Counted from the stretch's first letter, positions 35,031 through 45,495 are shown. The stretch: DNA of 64,000 nucleotides from Turnera subulata (GCA_028386065.3 JAKUCV010003124.1:62001-126000), one strand, 5' to 3'. Program-made: numbers and translations. Notes: generated by a model not told the origin, from the sequence alone.

Positions 35031-35044
35031 TAGACCTTGAGTTC

Positions 35045-36387
35045 TGAAGCGCCCCGACCCGTATTTACCATACACAGTAAACACGTGCCGAAACTATTCA
35101 CATTGATAATACAGACAGTACAGCTCGCAAGTATTTTACATCAGCAATTCATATAATACATTCGTCACCCATACTTGGGGACCATTATTCAGCAATACAC
35201 AGCTCACATTATATATAACAGTAACAGAGAAAAGAGCAAGCAACAGCAGCGGAATTATAATACAGCAACATATGCAACAGAACAGCAGCGGAAGACTCTA
35301 TGCACATGCAGCGGGGTATGGATCCGGAGTCAGGTGGAGAAGAAAGCAGCATCCATCGAACATCGTACCTGAACTACGAAGCAACTAAACCTACGGGATG
35401 AAACCCCGCAGGCGAGGGGTGAGTCCGAAGTTCTCACCGACGAAGGATAAACAGAGATATATATCAACCGTAATACTTTCGAAGTAAGCACAAACAACAC
35501 AACAGAAGAATCCAACATAACATCACAACAGAAGAATCTTACTAAAACGTAACTAAGCCAAGACCAAAAGAATGCTTTTTATTACTATTACCAATTTTAT
35601 CTTCCGGGCCCCGTCACTGGACAAGCTAGGGTCGTACCTGGTTATTAACTATTTCCGGATGCCAGGCCCAACCACAATCCGGGATCAACATCCCAATATC
35701 AACAATCCGGGATCAACATCCCAATATCAACAAATCCGTGATCAACATCCCAATATCACATATCTGGGATCAACATCCCAATAACAACATCATCCGGGAT
35801 CAACATCCTCAACAACCAACCAAACCGGCCATGACATCACAGAACTAGCCTCTAACCATCTAGTCGTACCACTACTTTCCACGTGACAATTATATCATCA
35901 TCTCAAGTTCAGTCCAGTTCCATTACTCTATTCTTAATTATCCAACTTTCCATTATTCCAGATTATACCTTAGACCAAATCTTCAACAGACTCATAACGT
36001 TAATTAATCACAGTCAACAGTTCAACATTATACAACACAATATCCACAACAATCAAATAACAGTCAAAAATCAATTCAGCAGTTCAATCAAACAACAAAT
36101 CATACACAGTACTACGGGCACATAGCAAGGGTTATCCATCCTCACCTTAGCCGATTATCAGTTTTGGAAATGTCAAATAGACTCCAAGTCCGGCTCCTCA
36201 GGTATCTGCTCGTTATCAACTCCTATATCAAACAAATAATATGCACATATAAGTGATATGCAAATGTCATGCTACTACTGTATACCGAAAAATAAATATT
36301 AACTCGTCTCGGTTACTCCCCCGGGTTATTTCTCTATTATCGTCATAATTCACCATTTATTTTCAAGTGTCAAATTAATACCATTCT
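35045..36387 (-). repeat. LTR fragment related to element I, - strand
   Basis: Starts TGAAGCGCCCCGACC like the element I LTRs (TGAAACGCCCC) and shares GTAAACACGTGCCG, ACCCCGCAGGCGAGGGGTGAG and GGGCCCC blocks at matching spacing. It stops at 36387, where a + strand LTR begins. It carries a 28-30 bp tandem repeat at 35677-35809 in place of the 58-bp repeat of element I. Confidence 0.75.
35677..35809. repeat. Tandem repeat, five units of 28-30 bp
   Basis: Units start at about 35677, 35705, 35734, 35762 and 35792, each with ATCCGGGATCAACATCCCAA or a close variant. The GGGATCAACATCCC core is itself partly palindromic. Confidence 0.88.
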
Positions 36388-38334
36388 TATAACAGCTGTT
36401 TAAGTTAAATTACAGCAATTTACCATTGATTTTATTCTTGGGTATTTAAATTATGGTAAACCGAGCATTGGATTCCGAATCCGAGCCTTGTCCCACGTTC
36501 GGGATTTTTCTGCGGATTTTACGGAGCAAAGTTGGGATTTTTTGGGTCCAGGAATCTTCAGAAAAGCCGGGTTTATCCTCGAGTTAACGGACCATAAATA
36601 AAGATAAGTGGGTATATTGGATATTTTCTGGTCCAGGCGGGTCACACTTCACATGCAGCATAGTAACTGCATAATTGAAGCTCAATTATTCAGCCGCCTC
36701 TACCTGTTATGCCTGTGACTTACCAGTAGTTTTGCCTGCCTATACAGCTGTGTCCTTCTGCCTCTCCATGCACGCCATCTTCTTTGTTCTGCCTGCAATT
36801 ATCTTCCTGCAAACCTATACCAGTAAATAATATAAAAAAAACCAAAAACACACACCATCCACCAACCAGAAGCCGCCACGTCATCACCATCTTCTCCTTC
36901 CTTCTTCTTTTCTTTCTCCACCCGAGCCACCTCCTCCAACGTACACCACCACTGCCGCCACCACCTCAAGCCGCTGCTTCTCTTTCTTTCTCCTCCCCAT
37001 CTTCCGTCCCCTTTCCTCCGGCCACCAAAGAGCCGCCGAGCTCCTCCCTGCTGCTCCTCTCCTTCGCGCGCCACGGCCCGACGGCGACACAAGCAGACCA
37101 GCACCTCGTCGCCTCGCCTCTAGCGCCGCCTTGCCGCCTCTGTCGTGCGTCGCCGTCGCTCGTGCTCGCCTCCCTGTTGCTGCGCCCTGCCTCCCTCGCA
37201 CCGTCTCTCCCCTTCGCCATCGCCACTGCTGCCACTCAAGGTAAGCAGCAGCCCGTTGTGGTGGACGACCCGGGTCACGGGTCTGGATCAGATTGACCCG
37301 TTTCCCTTGGGTTTGGTCCGGGTTTGATGGGTTGGCTGATGGGCTGACTTTTGGTGGTTTGGACGCGGGCCTTGAGCTTATGGGCTGCCTTGTTTGGCGC
37401 GGGCCAGCAGCTGGGCCTGTTCACACGCGCCTGCAGCTGGTCTGCCTGGGCTGACAGCTGGGGCTGGCTCCTGGGTCTGTTGGGCTGGTGCTATTTCCTG
37501 GCCCATTCCAATAATAAAAAAAAAAGAAAAGAGAGAATAAAATCTGGTTTTAAATAATTTCTGGAAAAAAAAGAGATAATTTTGGAAAAATATAAATATG
37601 GAAGGGAAATAATTTTAGGAAATAATATTGGAAATATGATTTTGGGAAAAGTATATTATGTGGTAAATAATAATTATTTTGAGGAAATAATTGGAAAGGG
37701 TATTATCAAGGTAATAAATACCGGAATAATATCCGGATATAAGTATAAGTATAGTATGGTATTTTGACACATGGACAATAAATGGTGAATGATGATGATG
37801 GTAATGGAAAATTAATCCGGGGGAGTGACCGAGACGAGTCAGTATTTATTTTTCCGGTACACAGTATTAGCATGGCATTTGCATATCATCTTATGTGTGC
37901 ATATTATTTGATTGATATAGGAGCTGGTAACGAACAGTTTGCTGAGGAACCGGACTTGGAATTTGTTGGACATTTCCATAATTGATAATCGGCTAAGATG
38001 AGGATGGATAACCTTTGTTATGTTGCCTGTAATACTTTGTGTGCTTTGTTGTTTGATTGAACTGCTGAGATATTCACTGTTAGTTATCGACTGCTGTGAT
38101 TATTACTGTTGTGATTGTTGGATTGAGATATTGATTTTGTGTTGAGATTGATGTTGAACTATTGACTGTGGATAATTGAGAAATGGAAATTGGAAGTTGG
38201 AAGTTGGAATTGATATGAGATGATGATATAATTGTCATGTGGAAAGTAGTGGTACGACCCGATGGTTTGAAAATTAATTTTGGGATGCTATGGTCGGTTA
38301 CTTGGATTGGTTACTTGGTTGGCATGATGATGCC
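36388..38334 (+). repeat. LTR related to element I in + orientation, 3' truncated
   Basis: Begins TATAACAG (TGTAACAG in the family). The stretch 36500-36560 matches the inverse complement of 16430-16480, including GATTTTACGGA and TTTTTTGGGTCC. The end (about 37745-38334) is the inverse of 35780-36387. A GC-rich, Pro/Ser-coding leader-like stretch lies at 36880-37230, followed by a splice-donor-like AAGGTAAGC at 37239. It is cut at 38334 by a fragment of the element II LTR. Confidence 0.7.
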
Positions 38335-38532
38335 TGTGGGAGCCCGTACCCCAAATAAATAAAAATAAAATTATTAAATGAAAAAGAGTTACCAAAATAC
38401 TCTTGAAACCCGGGGTACAAAAACCGATGCTTCGGCATACAACATTTTCCATGAAAATGTATTAACAACGAGATGTCATAAAAATAAGCGAGGTCAACCG
38501 GCTTAACAAATAATAAGCCATCACGGCATCAC
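38335..38532 (-). repeat. Element II LTR fragment, - strand, ends at an N
   Basis: Starts TGTGGGAGCCCGTACCCC and follows 39810-40010 closely for about 198 bases to CGGCATCAC, then stops at the ambiguous base 38533. Confidence 0.88.
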
Positions 38533-38533
38533 N
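38533..38533. other. Single ambiguous base (N) at a structural break
   Basis: The only N in the window. The homology to the element II LTR in - orientation stops exactly here and + orientation LTR sequence lies beyond it. This suggests a collapsed or mis-sized assembly gap. Confidence 0.7.
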
Positions 38534-39344
38534 TATGCAGATTTGCATGTGGGTCTGTGATGACCGGTTTCTACCTCCCTCCTTCTACCTCCCCCTTTCT
38601 ACCTCCCTCTTTCTCTCTGTCTCTCTCTCTCTCTCTCTATGGTTATGTTGGGCTTCGTGCCTGGTTGTATTTGGGCTTATGCCTGGTTGTCTCATGAGAC
38701 GGGACCGAGCTCGACGCACACAGTAGGGGGCCTTGAATAGTAAATCATAATAAGAAAACTTAACACACAATAGATGGAGAATAATGAACTGTTTGCTTGA
38801 TTGTGTTGGCATGTTAGTACTGATTGTTGTATGTTTGCATGCTTGCCTTGTTGCTCTTCTTCCCTTTCGGACTTGATCTGCACACTCTCATAATTAGATC
38901 TATATTGCTCACTGAGTAGGCGACTCACATAATCGCCAACGTTGTTTTTCAGACTTTAGATAGCGTGCAGTCACTTACCATCCTTCCAGAGTACGGACGT
39001 GGTTATCTCAGCAGGTAGCTGTGCTTGATCTCCCGGTTGGATCCATATAGTCGGCATGCATGTTGTTTTTGTTTCTCTTATTTTTACTCCGTTTGTTTCT
39101 TCCGCTGCATTGGAATTTTTATTGAGATGTCACTATTGATTTTGGATTATTATATCGGCGGATTGCCTGGATTTGTTATTGATGATGGATCGGCAGGATG
39201 CCGGGTTTGATTTGAGGCTTGCTAAGCCGGTTTGACTACGTTTGTTATGACATCTCTTTTTATTAAAAATTTTGGATATTCTTGATATTGGTTTTCATGT
39301 CCCGGGTTTCAGGGTTATTTTGGTAATTTCCTTTGTTTAAGTAT
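38534..39344 (+). repeat. Element II-type LTR fragment, + strand, diverged
   Basis: The segment 38905-39060 matches the inverse complement of 40140-40290 (CTGAGTAGGCGACTCACATA, then CAGCAGGTAG and GGATCCATA). 39245-39344 matches the inverse of the LTR end, with GACATCTC and TTTTGGTAA. It includes a CT-rich microsatellite at 38575-38640. Confidence 0.72.
38575..38640. repeat. CT-rich microsatellite
   Basis: Repeats of CTACCTCCCTC-type units lead into an uninterrupted run of TC dinucleotides. Confidence 0.9.
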
Positions 39345-39478
39345 GTGAAGGCCCTCCCCCCGAGGGACCCACCAAATCCAGGTATTGTTACATCACATCC
39401 CTCAGCCCACACCTCTTGGGTTTAATCCTTTACCATGCTGCAGCACTAGGGATTCGAACTCGGGACGTGATGCTTTTT
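39345..39478 (-). mobile_element. SINE copy a, left arm of a perfect inverted repeat
   Basis: The - strand has the polymerase III B-box-like GAGTTCGAATCCC. The full 134 bases are exactly complementary to 39495-39628. See also copy c at 39640-39809, a diverged relative. Confidence 0.75.
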
Positions 39479-39494
39479 ATCCCCCTCAAGGAGA

Positions 39495-39628
39495 AAAAAG
39501 CATCACGTCCCGAGTTCGAATCCCTAGTGCTGCAGCATGGTAAAGGATTAAACCCAAGAGGTGTGGGCTGAGGGATGTGATGTAACAATACCTGGATTTG
39601 GTGGGTCCCTCGGGGGGAGGGCCTTCAC
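39495..39628 (+). mobile_element. SINE copy b, right arm of a perfect inverted repeat
   Basis: Exact inverse complement of 39345-39478 with a 16-base loop (39479-39494). It starts AAAAAGCATCACGTCCCG and ends GAGGGCCTTCAC. The head of the SINE (A box) is missing, so a and b are joined near their B boxes. Confidence 0.75.
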
Positions 39629-39639
39629 AAAAAAGGCGC

Positions 39640-39809
39640 CTTTTCTGTGAAGGCCTTCTCCTCGAGTGACCCACCAAATCCAGGTATTGTTACATCACTC
39701 CCTCCGCTCGATTAAATCCTTTACCATGCTGCAGCACTAGGGATTCGAACTCGGGACGTGATGCTTTTTATCCCCCTCAAGGATAGCACCTTCACCAACT
39801 CATCTTAAC
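39640..39809 (-). mobile_element. SINE copy c with A and B boxes
   Basis: On the - strand it starts GTTAAGATGAGTTGGTGAAGG, an A-box-like head, and carries GAGTTCGAATCCC and then the same body as copies a and b with several differences. It lies tail-to-tail with copy b across the palindromic AAAAGGCGCCTTTT and directly abuts the element II LTR at 39810. Confidence 0.72.
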
Positions 39810-42800
39810 TGTGGAAGCCCGTACCCCAATTAAATAAAAATAAAATAATTAAATGAAAAAGAGTTACCAAAATACTTTTGAAACCAGGGGTACAAAAGCC
39901 GATGCTTCGGCATACAAACATTTTCCATGAAAATGTATTAACAACGAGATGTCATAAAAATAAACGAGATCAGCCGGCTTAACAAATAATAAGCCATCAC
40001 GGCATCACGCTGACATAATATCACAAATCATCTCCGGCTAACTGCCGATATAAAGATAAAACATTTATGACATCTCGAGTTATTTATCATGCAGCGGAAG
40101 ATGAAAGTAATAATAATACTCAAGATAGAAAATATCATGCATATGGCCCTATGGATCCCACCAAGAGATAATGCACAACTACCTGCTGAAGTGACTGCGT
40201 CTGATCTCCGAGTCGAAGGTATAAGTGAGTCTGCACGCTAACTAAGGCTGAAAAACAACGGTGGCGATTATGTGAGTCGCCTACTCAGTGAACATTAAAA
40301 GTCTAAATATACATGAAAGTGAAGTCATGCTCGTAGGGTGAGTAGCTCACGAGCACAAGTACAGCATACAAGCAAATCAGAATCACACACCATCACATAA
40401 ATGTTTTATTGTATTATAGCTCGTATTGTTTGAGCTCAATGCGTTATCTTATTGTTATCATTATTATTATTTTTATTATTATGGGCCCTCTACTGTGAGT
40501 CAAGTCTCGGTAGCGCATCTGATCAGATCAGGGTGTGAAACCCAAATGTCGAACCTCAGAAGGGGTAGATTCTGAGGCCAAAAACCACTGATAAATCTCA
40601 AGTGGCCGCTAGCTACCTGAGGGTGCACTCAGACACACCTAACCGGTGCAAGTCTTCCAGGGGTGCACCTACATCCCCTGGGCATGCTAAACAGCATAAT
40701 GTGACCCGAGGTACCCAACCCTCCTCGGGGCTACCAACCGACACCACAGTAGAATTTAGTATTTTATTCTTAATTAAACCTTTATATTTCTGTTTGAAGT
40801 ACATTATGTCTTTCAGGGAAGTGTGTATGTGCCCCTGTATCATCTGGGCCTTCGGCCCATAACCACATATTATCACAAAAGTGTATTACATAGTATATAA
40901 CAGTTTTTCTTGTAGAATTTAGACATGTGAGTCAATCAAGCATACAATTCCAATCATCGCATGTAGCAAACAAGGCAAGTAAACAAACAAACCACACCAA
41001 CATGCATTCACAAAACATATATAAAAAGACTTGTAATGTCACCTCAAAATGCAGTTTATGACTTCTCCCCGATCCGAGTCTACAGCTCCCGAGGTATCTC
41101 CCGTGCCTGAATACCGGCACATAATATAATCACTAAACCAATTTTAGGAATAATAACGTATATGTATGCTAAGGGTATTCTCTAATCGAGTACCTTCCGT
41201 CCCTAACTAACAAATTGTAAGATTTCCGGGCCTAAGCCCAAAAGGTTATTTTCACATCCATAACTCCAACAATTAAGGATCTACGGTTCATCGGTTTAAG
41301 TAAATTAACAATTCTCGGGCCTAAAGCCCACTAAGTCTTAAATCACAAATTCCGGGCCATGGGCCCCACCTCTTTTAAGTCCATATTTTACCGATTATGA
41401 AATTGGGCTTCGAGCCCGTTCTTAACATCCGTGAGTTTAATTTCCGAGATTAAGTCCTAAGTTCGTTCTTTAAGTCCAATTAAATATCTTAAGCTTCAAA
41501 TCGGGGTTATTGGGCTTGGGCTCGGTTTTTCCTAAAACCGTCCTAAAGTCGTTTCCGAGCCCAAGATTAATCGGCCTAAAGTCTATTCGTGTCGGTAGGT
41601 TCTCCCGGCCACACACCCCAACTCTCCGCTCTCGGTAAATCGTAATTCACTAAATGTACAAATATAAATAAATGTATTTCGTAAAATAAATTCCAAAATT
41701 AAGTACATAACATAACCGAGAATAATCATAGACAATTACCGTCTAACACTCGTAAAAACGAGAAATATAGACTGTTGGGCAGAACCCGAGCCCTCGCCGG
41801 AAAAGTTTCGAGCCTCGCCGGATTCCGATCAACTCGCCGGAAAAGTTTCGAGCCTCGCCGGATTCCGATCAACTCGCCGGAAAAACTCCACAATAACCAA
41901 GACAACAACCACAACAATTCTGCCAAGAATCAAACAACATTGAAACCATATTCAACCCCACAACATACAATTAATCAATACAACACCCTCTGACCCCAAA
42001 TCGATTCAAGAAAAAGGATTGGAGAAAAGAATCCTTACTCGAAAAAAACACGAATCCTCCTTGTCCCTAAATTTGATTCTGCCCGAAACCAAAGAACAGT
42101 ATCAATCTCAAGCCCGTCCAGAAACGTAACTCACTGCCCGGAAGATCAACCCCCAACACAGACAACGCGCCGCCATAAGACAGACACACCGGCATTACCA
42201 CACACACCAACAACAGCCAATGACCACCACCAAGGAGACAACCCAAATCGGATTAGTACACACACACAACATCCAAACGAAGGAAGAACACAAGAGGATA
42301 GAGGGACGGCGGTACTTACCCAACAACTCGAGGAACGGCGGTGGCGACTCATGTCCACACGCAGCACTCGCCGTCGCGCATGAAATCGGCCCTCGTCTCG
42401 GCCTCCTCTGCGACTCGTGGTGGCGGCGGCGGCTTCGTGTCTCAGCGACGGCGACACGGAAGTAGAAGAGAGGATGCAAGGTGGCGGCGGCAGTTTTTTT
42501 TTTGGAGAGGGGCAGAGAGGACGGGAAGGAGTAAAAAGAGAAGAGAGGAAGAGAAATCGTGAGGGTTGCAGGCCGAATGGGGAGGAGAAGAAAAAGGAGG
42601 GGAGATAGTGGAAGACAAGAACGTTGGGGCGGCGGCGGCTGGGTGGAATGGTAACGGGAAGAAAAGAAAAGTGAAGGTTGGAGAAGAAAAGAAGTAAAAA
42701 GAAAGGAAAGGTGGAGAAAAGAAGAAGAAGGGATCGGCTAGGGTTGGCCGCCCTAGTGGACGACTCGTCGTCCGCTTAGGCGCGGTCAACCCCCGCCTGG

Positions 42801-43056
42801 TCAAATTTTTTTTTTTTTTTAAATCATCAAAACGACGTAGTTTCGATCGAAGACACAACGAAACCCCCGTTTCACCCCGAAACACATTCCGATAACAACG
42901 AAACCCGAAGCATGAGGAATTCTAACTGGAAATTGACATTTCCAAGGAAAGATAATCTATTTCCTCGACTAAAACTCGAAAATACCTCAAGGGTAAAATC
43001 GGAATAACTTTCCAAAAATGCCGAAAATCAACTTATGAAAGATTCGGGGCGTTACA
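39810..43056 (-). repeat. Left LTR (3' LTR) of element II
   Basis: Colinear with 45496-48838 and closely similar at the outer end, more diverged in the GC-rich leader-like part (42300-42700). A direct repeat of about 60 bp (GCCGGAAAAGTTTCGAGCCT twice near 41795-41880) is seen only in this copy. GAAACCCCCGTTTC and AAAACGACGTAG lie near the - strand start. Confidence 0.88.
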
Positions 43057-43204
43057 GTTCTACCCACCTTAAAAAGAATTTCGTCCTCGAAATTCAATCA
43101 TCAAGTCCGTAGGTCCTACCACGATAAGTTTCTGGTATTCTCCACCAGATGTCCGATCTCTTTGCGAGATGTCGCTTTTACCCTTAAGCGGTGTTTCTCC
43201 TGTC

Positions 43205-43212
43205 TATAAAAA
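43205..43212 (+). promoter_or_regulatory. TATA box of cargo gene 1, element II
   Basis: TATAAAAA starts 41 bases before the ATG at 43246, the same spacing as in element I. The upstream ACCACGATAAG and TACCCTTAAGCG segments are shared. Confidence 0.65.
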
Positions 43213-43245
43213 CCGTACCTCTGAGTTGAGAACTCACTCACAACT

Positions 43246-43644
43246 ATGGACTCACCACTAAGATCCCGTACTACCTCTGACTCAGAGGATAACAGTTACA
43301 TCGGTGGTAGGGCTTTCCCGACAAGCTCCGATGAGGAACCTCCTAAGAAGCGGTTCAAGACCAAGATCATCGGTCTAAAGGAGCATATGGTGATTCCTCC
43401 AAAACGGCGAAAGAAGCGTGTAAGCAAGGAAGGACCTTCTGGTAACAAGGATGCAAAAGATAGGAAAGGCAAGGCAACAGCTGAGTCCAGCACACCACTG
43501 CAGATAATGAAGCAACTGGACACTTCACTGAAGAAGGTCCACACTGCAGTGATGCAAATGGAACTGGCCTACATGGGACTCTCTTCTCAGGTCGCGAATA
43601 TACAGAAACTTGTAACCGATCTGAAGCATCATGTAACTCCGTAG
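43246..43644 (+). CDS. Cargo protein 1: small basic nuclear-type coiled-coil protein
   Basis: An open frame of 132 residues, homologous to 16788-17165. The N-terminus MDSPLRSRTTSDSEDNSYIG is almost identical in both copies. It keeps the SSDEEPPKKR cluster, a second basic cluster (PPKRRKKR) and the C-terminal heptad-like Leu/Ile/Met pattern (LQIMKQLDTSLKK, LSSQVANIQKLVTDL). A seven-residue insertion (about 64-70) relative to element I keeps the frame. Function is unknown; nuclear location and self-association are guesses from composition. It has a TATA box 41 bases upstream and AATAAA 36 bases downstream, and lies about 190 bases inside the LTR boundary, antisense to the LTRs. Confidence 0.72.
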   Translation: MDSPLRSRTTSDSEDNSYIGGRAFPTSSDEEPPKKRFKTKIIGLKEHMVIPPKRRKKRVSKEGPSGNKDAKDRKGKATAESSTPLQIMKQLDTSLKKVHTAVMQMELAYMGLSSQVANIQKLVTDLKHHVTP

Positions 43645-43679
43645 AGTGCTTTTCCTTTTGCTGTAAAAGTTTCGAAATC

Positions 43680-43685
43680 AATAAA
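43680..43685 (+). terminator. Poly(A) signal of cargo gene 1, element II
   Basis: AATAAA 36 bases after the stop, matching the position of the signal in element I. Confidence 0.5.
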
Positions 43686-44484
43686 ATAAGCTTTCTTCGT
43701 AAATCCAAACTCTTATATTACGATATTTCATTTTAAATAGATTAAATCCAGCAATAAGGTATGAAATTAATCATAAGGAAATTATAAACGAACTAAAACT
43801 CGTTTAATAAAGTCAAAAAGACATTAAGAGGTGAAAACAAACATGTTTCCATGTTCGGCGCCCTAGACCGATCGTGAACATCCTCGATCCCAAACGTAAC
43901 GTACACAGTTAACGGTGACGTCTGTTAGCCTCATGAAAAAGATACCCGTTAACTGGCAAGGCGATGATCACGGGAGCGTCATGTGTCCCTCGAAAAACAC
44001 ATTACCCACTTGTCCACAATTGTCCGTATGAGCCAAAAACGTCTGTCCCGTCTCACATCTCTCCACGCTGTCCGAACAACTGTAAGCTTGTCGCACACGC
44101 ACTCCACTCGAGGTGTGGTCCACACGGTTTAGCCACAACGGTCACGAGTGCATGTGACAAAGATGTAGGAACAAGTCTTAGGGAGACCAAATTGTAGTAG
44201 CCCGGGAAATTGAAAATTTAAAGGTAGAGAAGGACAGGTAACCTCTGGCATTTATTGCCCGAACAACAAACACATAACGCGTTCAATATTAAATGAAGCA
44301 ACGGTAAAGTTTCAAAGAGTAAAAACTTGAAATTCGAAAGCACTAAACACGCTCCTCCTAAGATTATAAAAGACAGTAGGGTGAGGAGTAAGTCATCAAA
44401 ATTCGTTTTATAGCAACCACACGCCCAGACAAAGAATTCTCCAAAACTCAAGAATAACCAAAACACTTACACGCCCAAAACACA
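43686..44484 (+). promoter_or_regulatory. Spacer and promoter region of cargo gene 2, element II
   Basis: About 800 bases with blocks shared with element I between 43955 and 44170. TATA-like candidates are TATAAAAG near 44363 and TTTATAG at 44407-44413; which one is used is undecided. No conserved open frame lies in it. Confidence 0.48.
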
Positions 44485-45168
44485 ATGCCTGCCCCATCAT
44501 CAATTTTCTTTGTCGAAGGTGCCAACCTTGGCAGAAGGAATCGACTGGCCTACAGCATGGTCAATGAGTGTGCCGAAGAACTACCAAACGAGCTCGGCAG
44601 GATGCCCCGGCTGGTCTTCGTCGATGAGCTCTACTCATCGCGGTTCTTTGTCACACCTATGGAAGAGGTGTTCTTCCTGGAGGATCACGGCACACTGAGG
44701 ACATCCTACTACGGATCGGCGAATACCGTGATGTTCTTCTTCTCCGACAGGCTTCAGGAGTTCAACCTGGAGTCCACTTGCCAGACGGTGGAACAAGGTG
44801 CCTACTACCAGCTTGCGATGACGGCCCAAAGCATACCCAGGATGACGCGCCTACCTCCAACTTGGCCAAAGGTACGGCTGCTGGTGTGGAACTGCAGGGG
44901 AGTTGCAAGGCGCGCTCAAGAGTTCTCATGTACGCTGAGGGACTTGAAGAACCAGTACAAACCGAATATGGTTCTTCTGACGGAGACACAGTGGCAACCT
45001 CGGGACGATCACGGTCTCATCCCTCTCCGTTTCCCTCAAGCTAACCGGTTCGAGATTCCTGGCCAGCGCGACAAAGGCGGCATGTGGCTCTCGTGGAGCG
45101 ACAGAGTCACGGTCAACATCAACAGCGATCCCAACAGCTTCCGCGTCAATGTCGTTCCGAACCGTTAG
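44485..45168 (+). CDS. Cargo protein 2: unknown N-terminal domain fused to half a LINE-type endonuclease fold
   Basis: An open frame of 227 residues. Residues 1-130 (MPAPSSIFFVEGANLGRRNR, ELPNELGRMPRLVFVDELYS, RFFVTPMEEVFFLEDHG) form a domain I do not recognise. From about residue 132 the sequence turns into the start of an endonuclease/exonuclease/phosphatase fold as in plant LINE ORF2: LLVWNCRGVARRAQEF, then YKPNMVLLTET, then GGMWLSWSDRVTVNI. The Asn of WNCRG and the Glu of TET are present, but the frame ends before the family's later Asp/Asn and His motifs, so catalysis is unlikely. About twice as many synonymous as replacement codon changes separate residues 1-100 from element I. AATAAA follows 16 bases after the stop. 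Confidence 0.75.
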   Translation: MPAPSSIFFVEGANLGRRNRLAYSMVNECAEELPNELGRMPRLVFVDELYSSRFFVTPMEEVFFLEDHGTLRTSYYGSANTVMFFFSDRLQEFNLESTCQTVEQGAYYQLAMTAQSIPRMTRLPPTWPKVRLLVWNCRGVARRAQEFSCTLRDLKNQYKPNMVLLTETQWQPRDDHGLIPLRFPQANRFEIPGQRDKGGMWLSWSDRVTVNINSDPNSFRVNVVPNR

Positions 45169-45184
45169 ATGTATTTTCCATTTT

Positions 45185-45190
45185 AATAAA
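45185..45190 (+). terminator. Poly(A) signal of cargo gene 2, element II
   Basis: AATAAA shortly after the stop codon at 45166-45168. Confidence 0.55.
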
Positions 45191-45481
45191 ATATCAAAAT
45201 CGCTGTAATATTTCCCTTTCTATAGAATATCAAGTTCAATATAATGTTTCCACTGTGTAATATTATTGTTGGCTTTAATAATATTTATATTTCTGCTTAA
45301 TTATGGTATAATTTCATCCTGTCCTTCAGCATTTGAGCATATCTTGCGGTGGATCCATAATAACGCCTATATGAATGCAACCAGGTCGGAAAACGTTTTT
45401 TTTTTTTTTAGAAATTATAAATTTGAAATAGGCTTATGCACAGGGAAAAAAATCACTTGAAAACCCAAAGATCTGAAGCCC

Positions 45482-45493
45482 GCTCCGCTACCA
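45482..45493 (-). other. Primer-binding site of element II
   Basis: Reads TGGTAGCGGAGC on the - strand, two bases from the LTR boundary. Confidence 0.75.
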
Positions 45494-45495
45494 AC

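Noticed and set aside
36784..37296. A 170-codon + strand gene
   Set aside because: It lies in the GC-rich leader-like segment of a + strand LTR and is Pro/Ser/Leu-rich without domains.
39345..39809. CRISPR-like or satellite array
   Set aside because: The repeats are three SINE copies in alternating orientation, not regular direct repeats with spacers.
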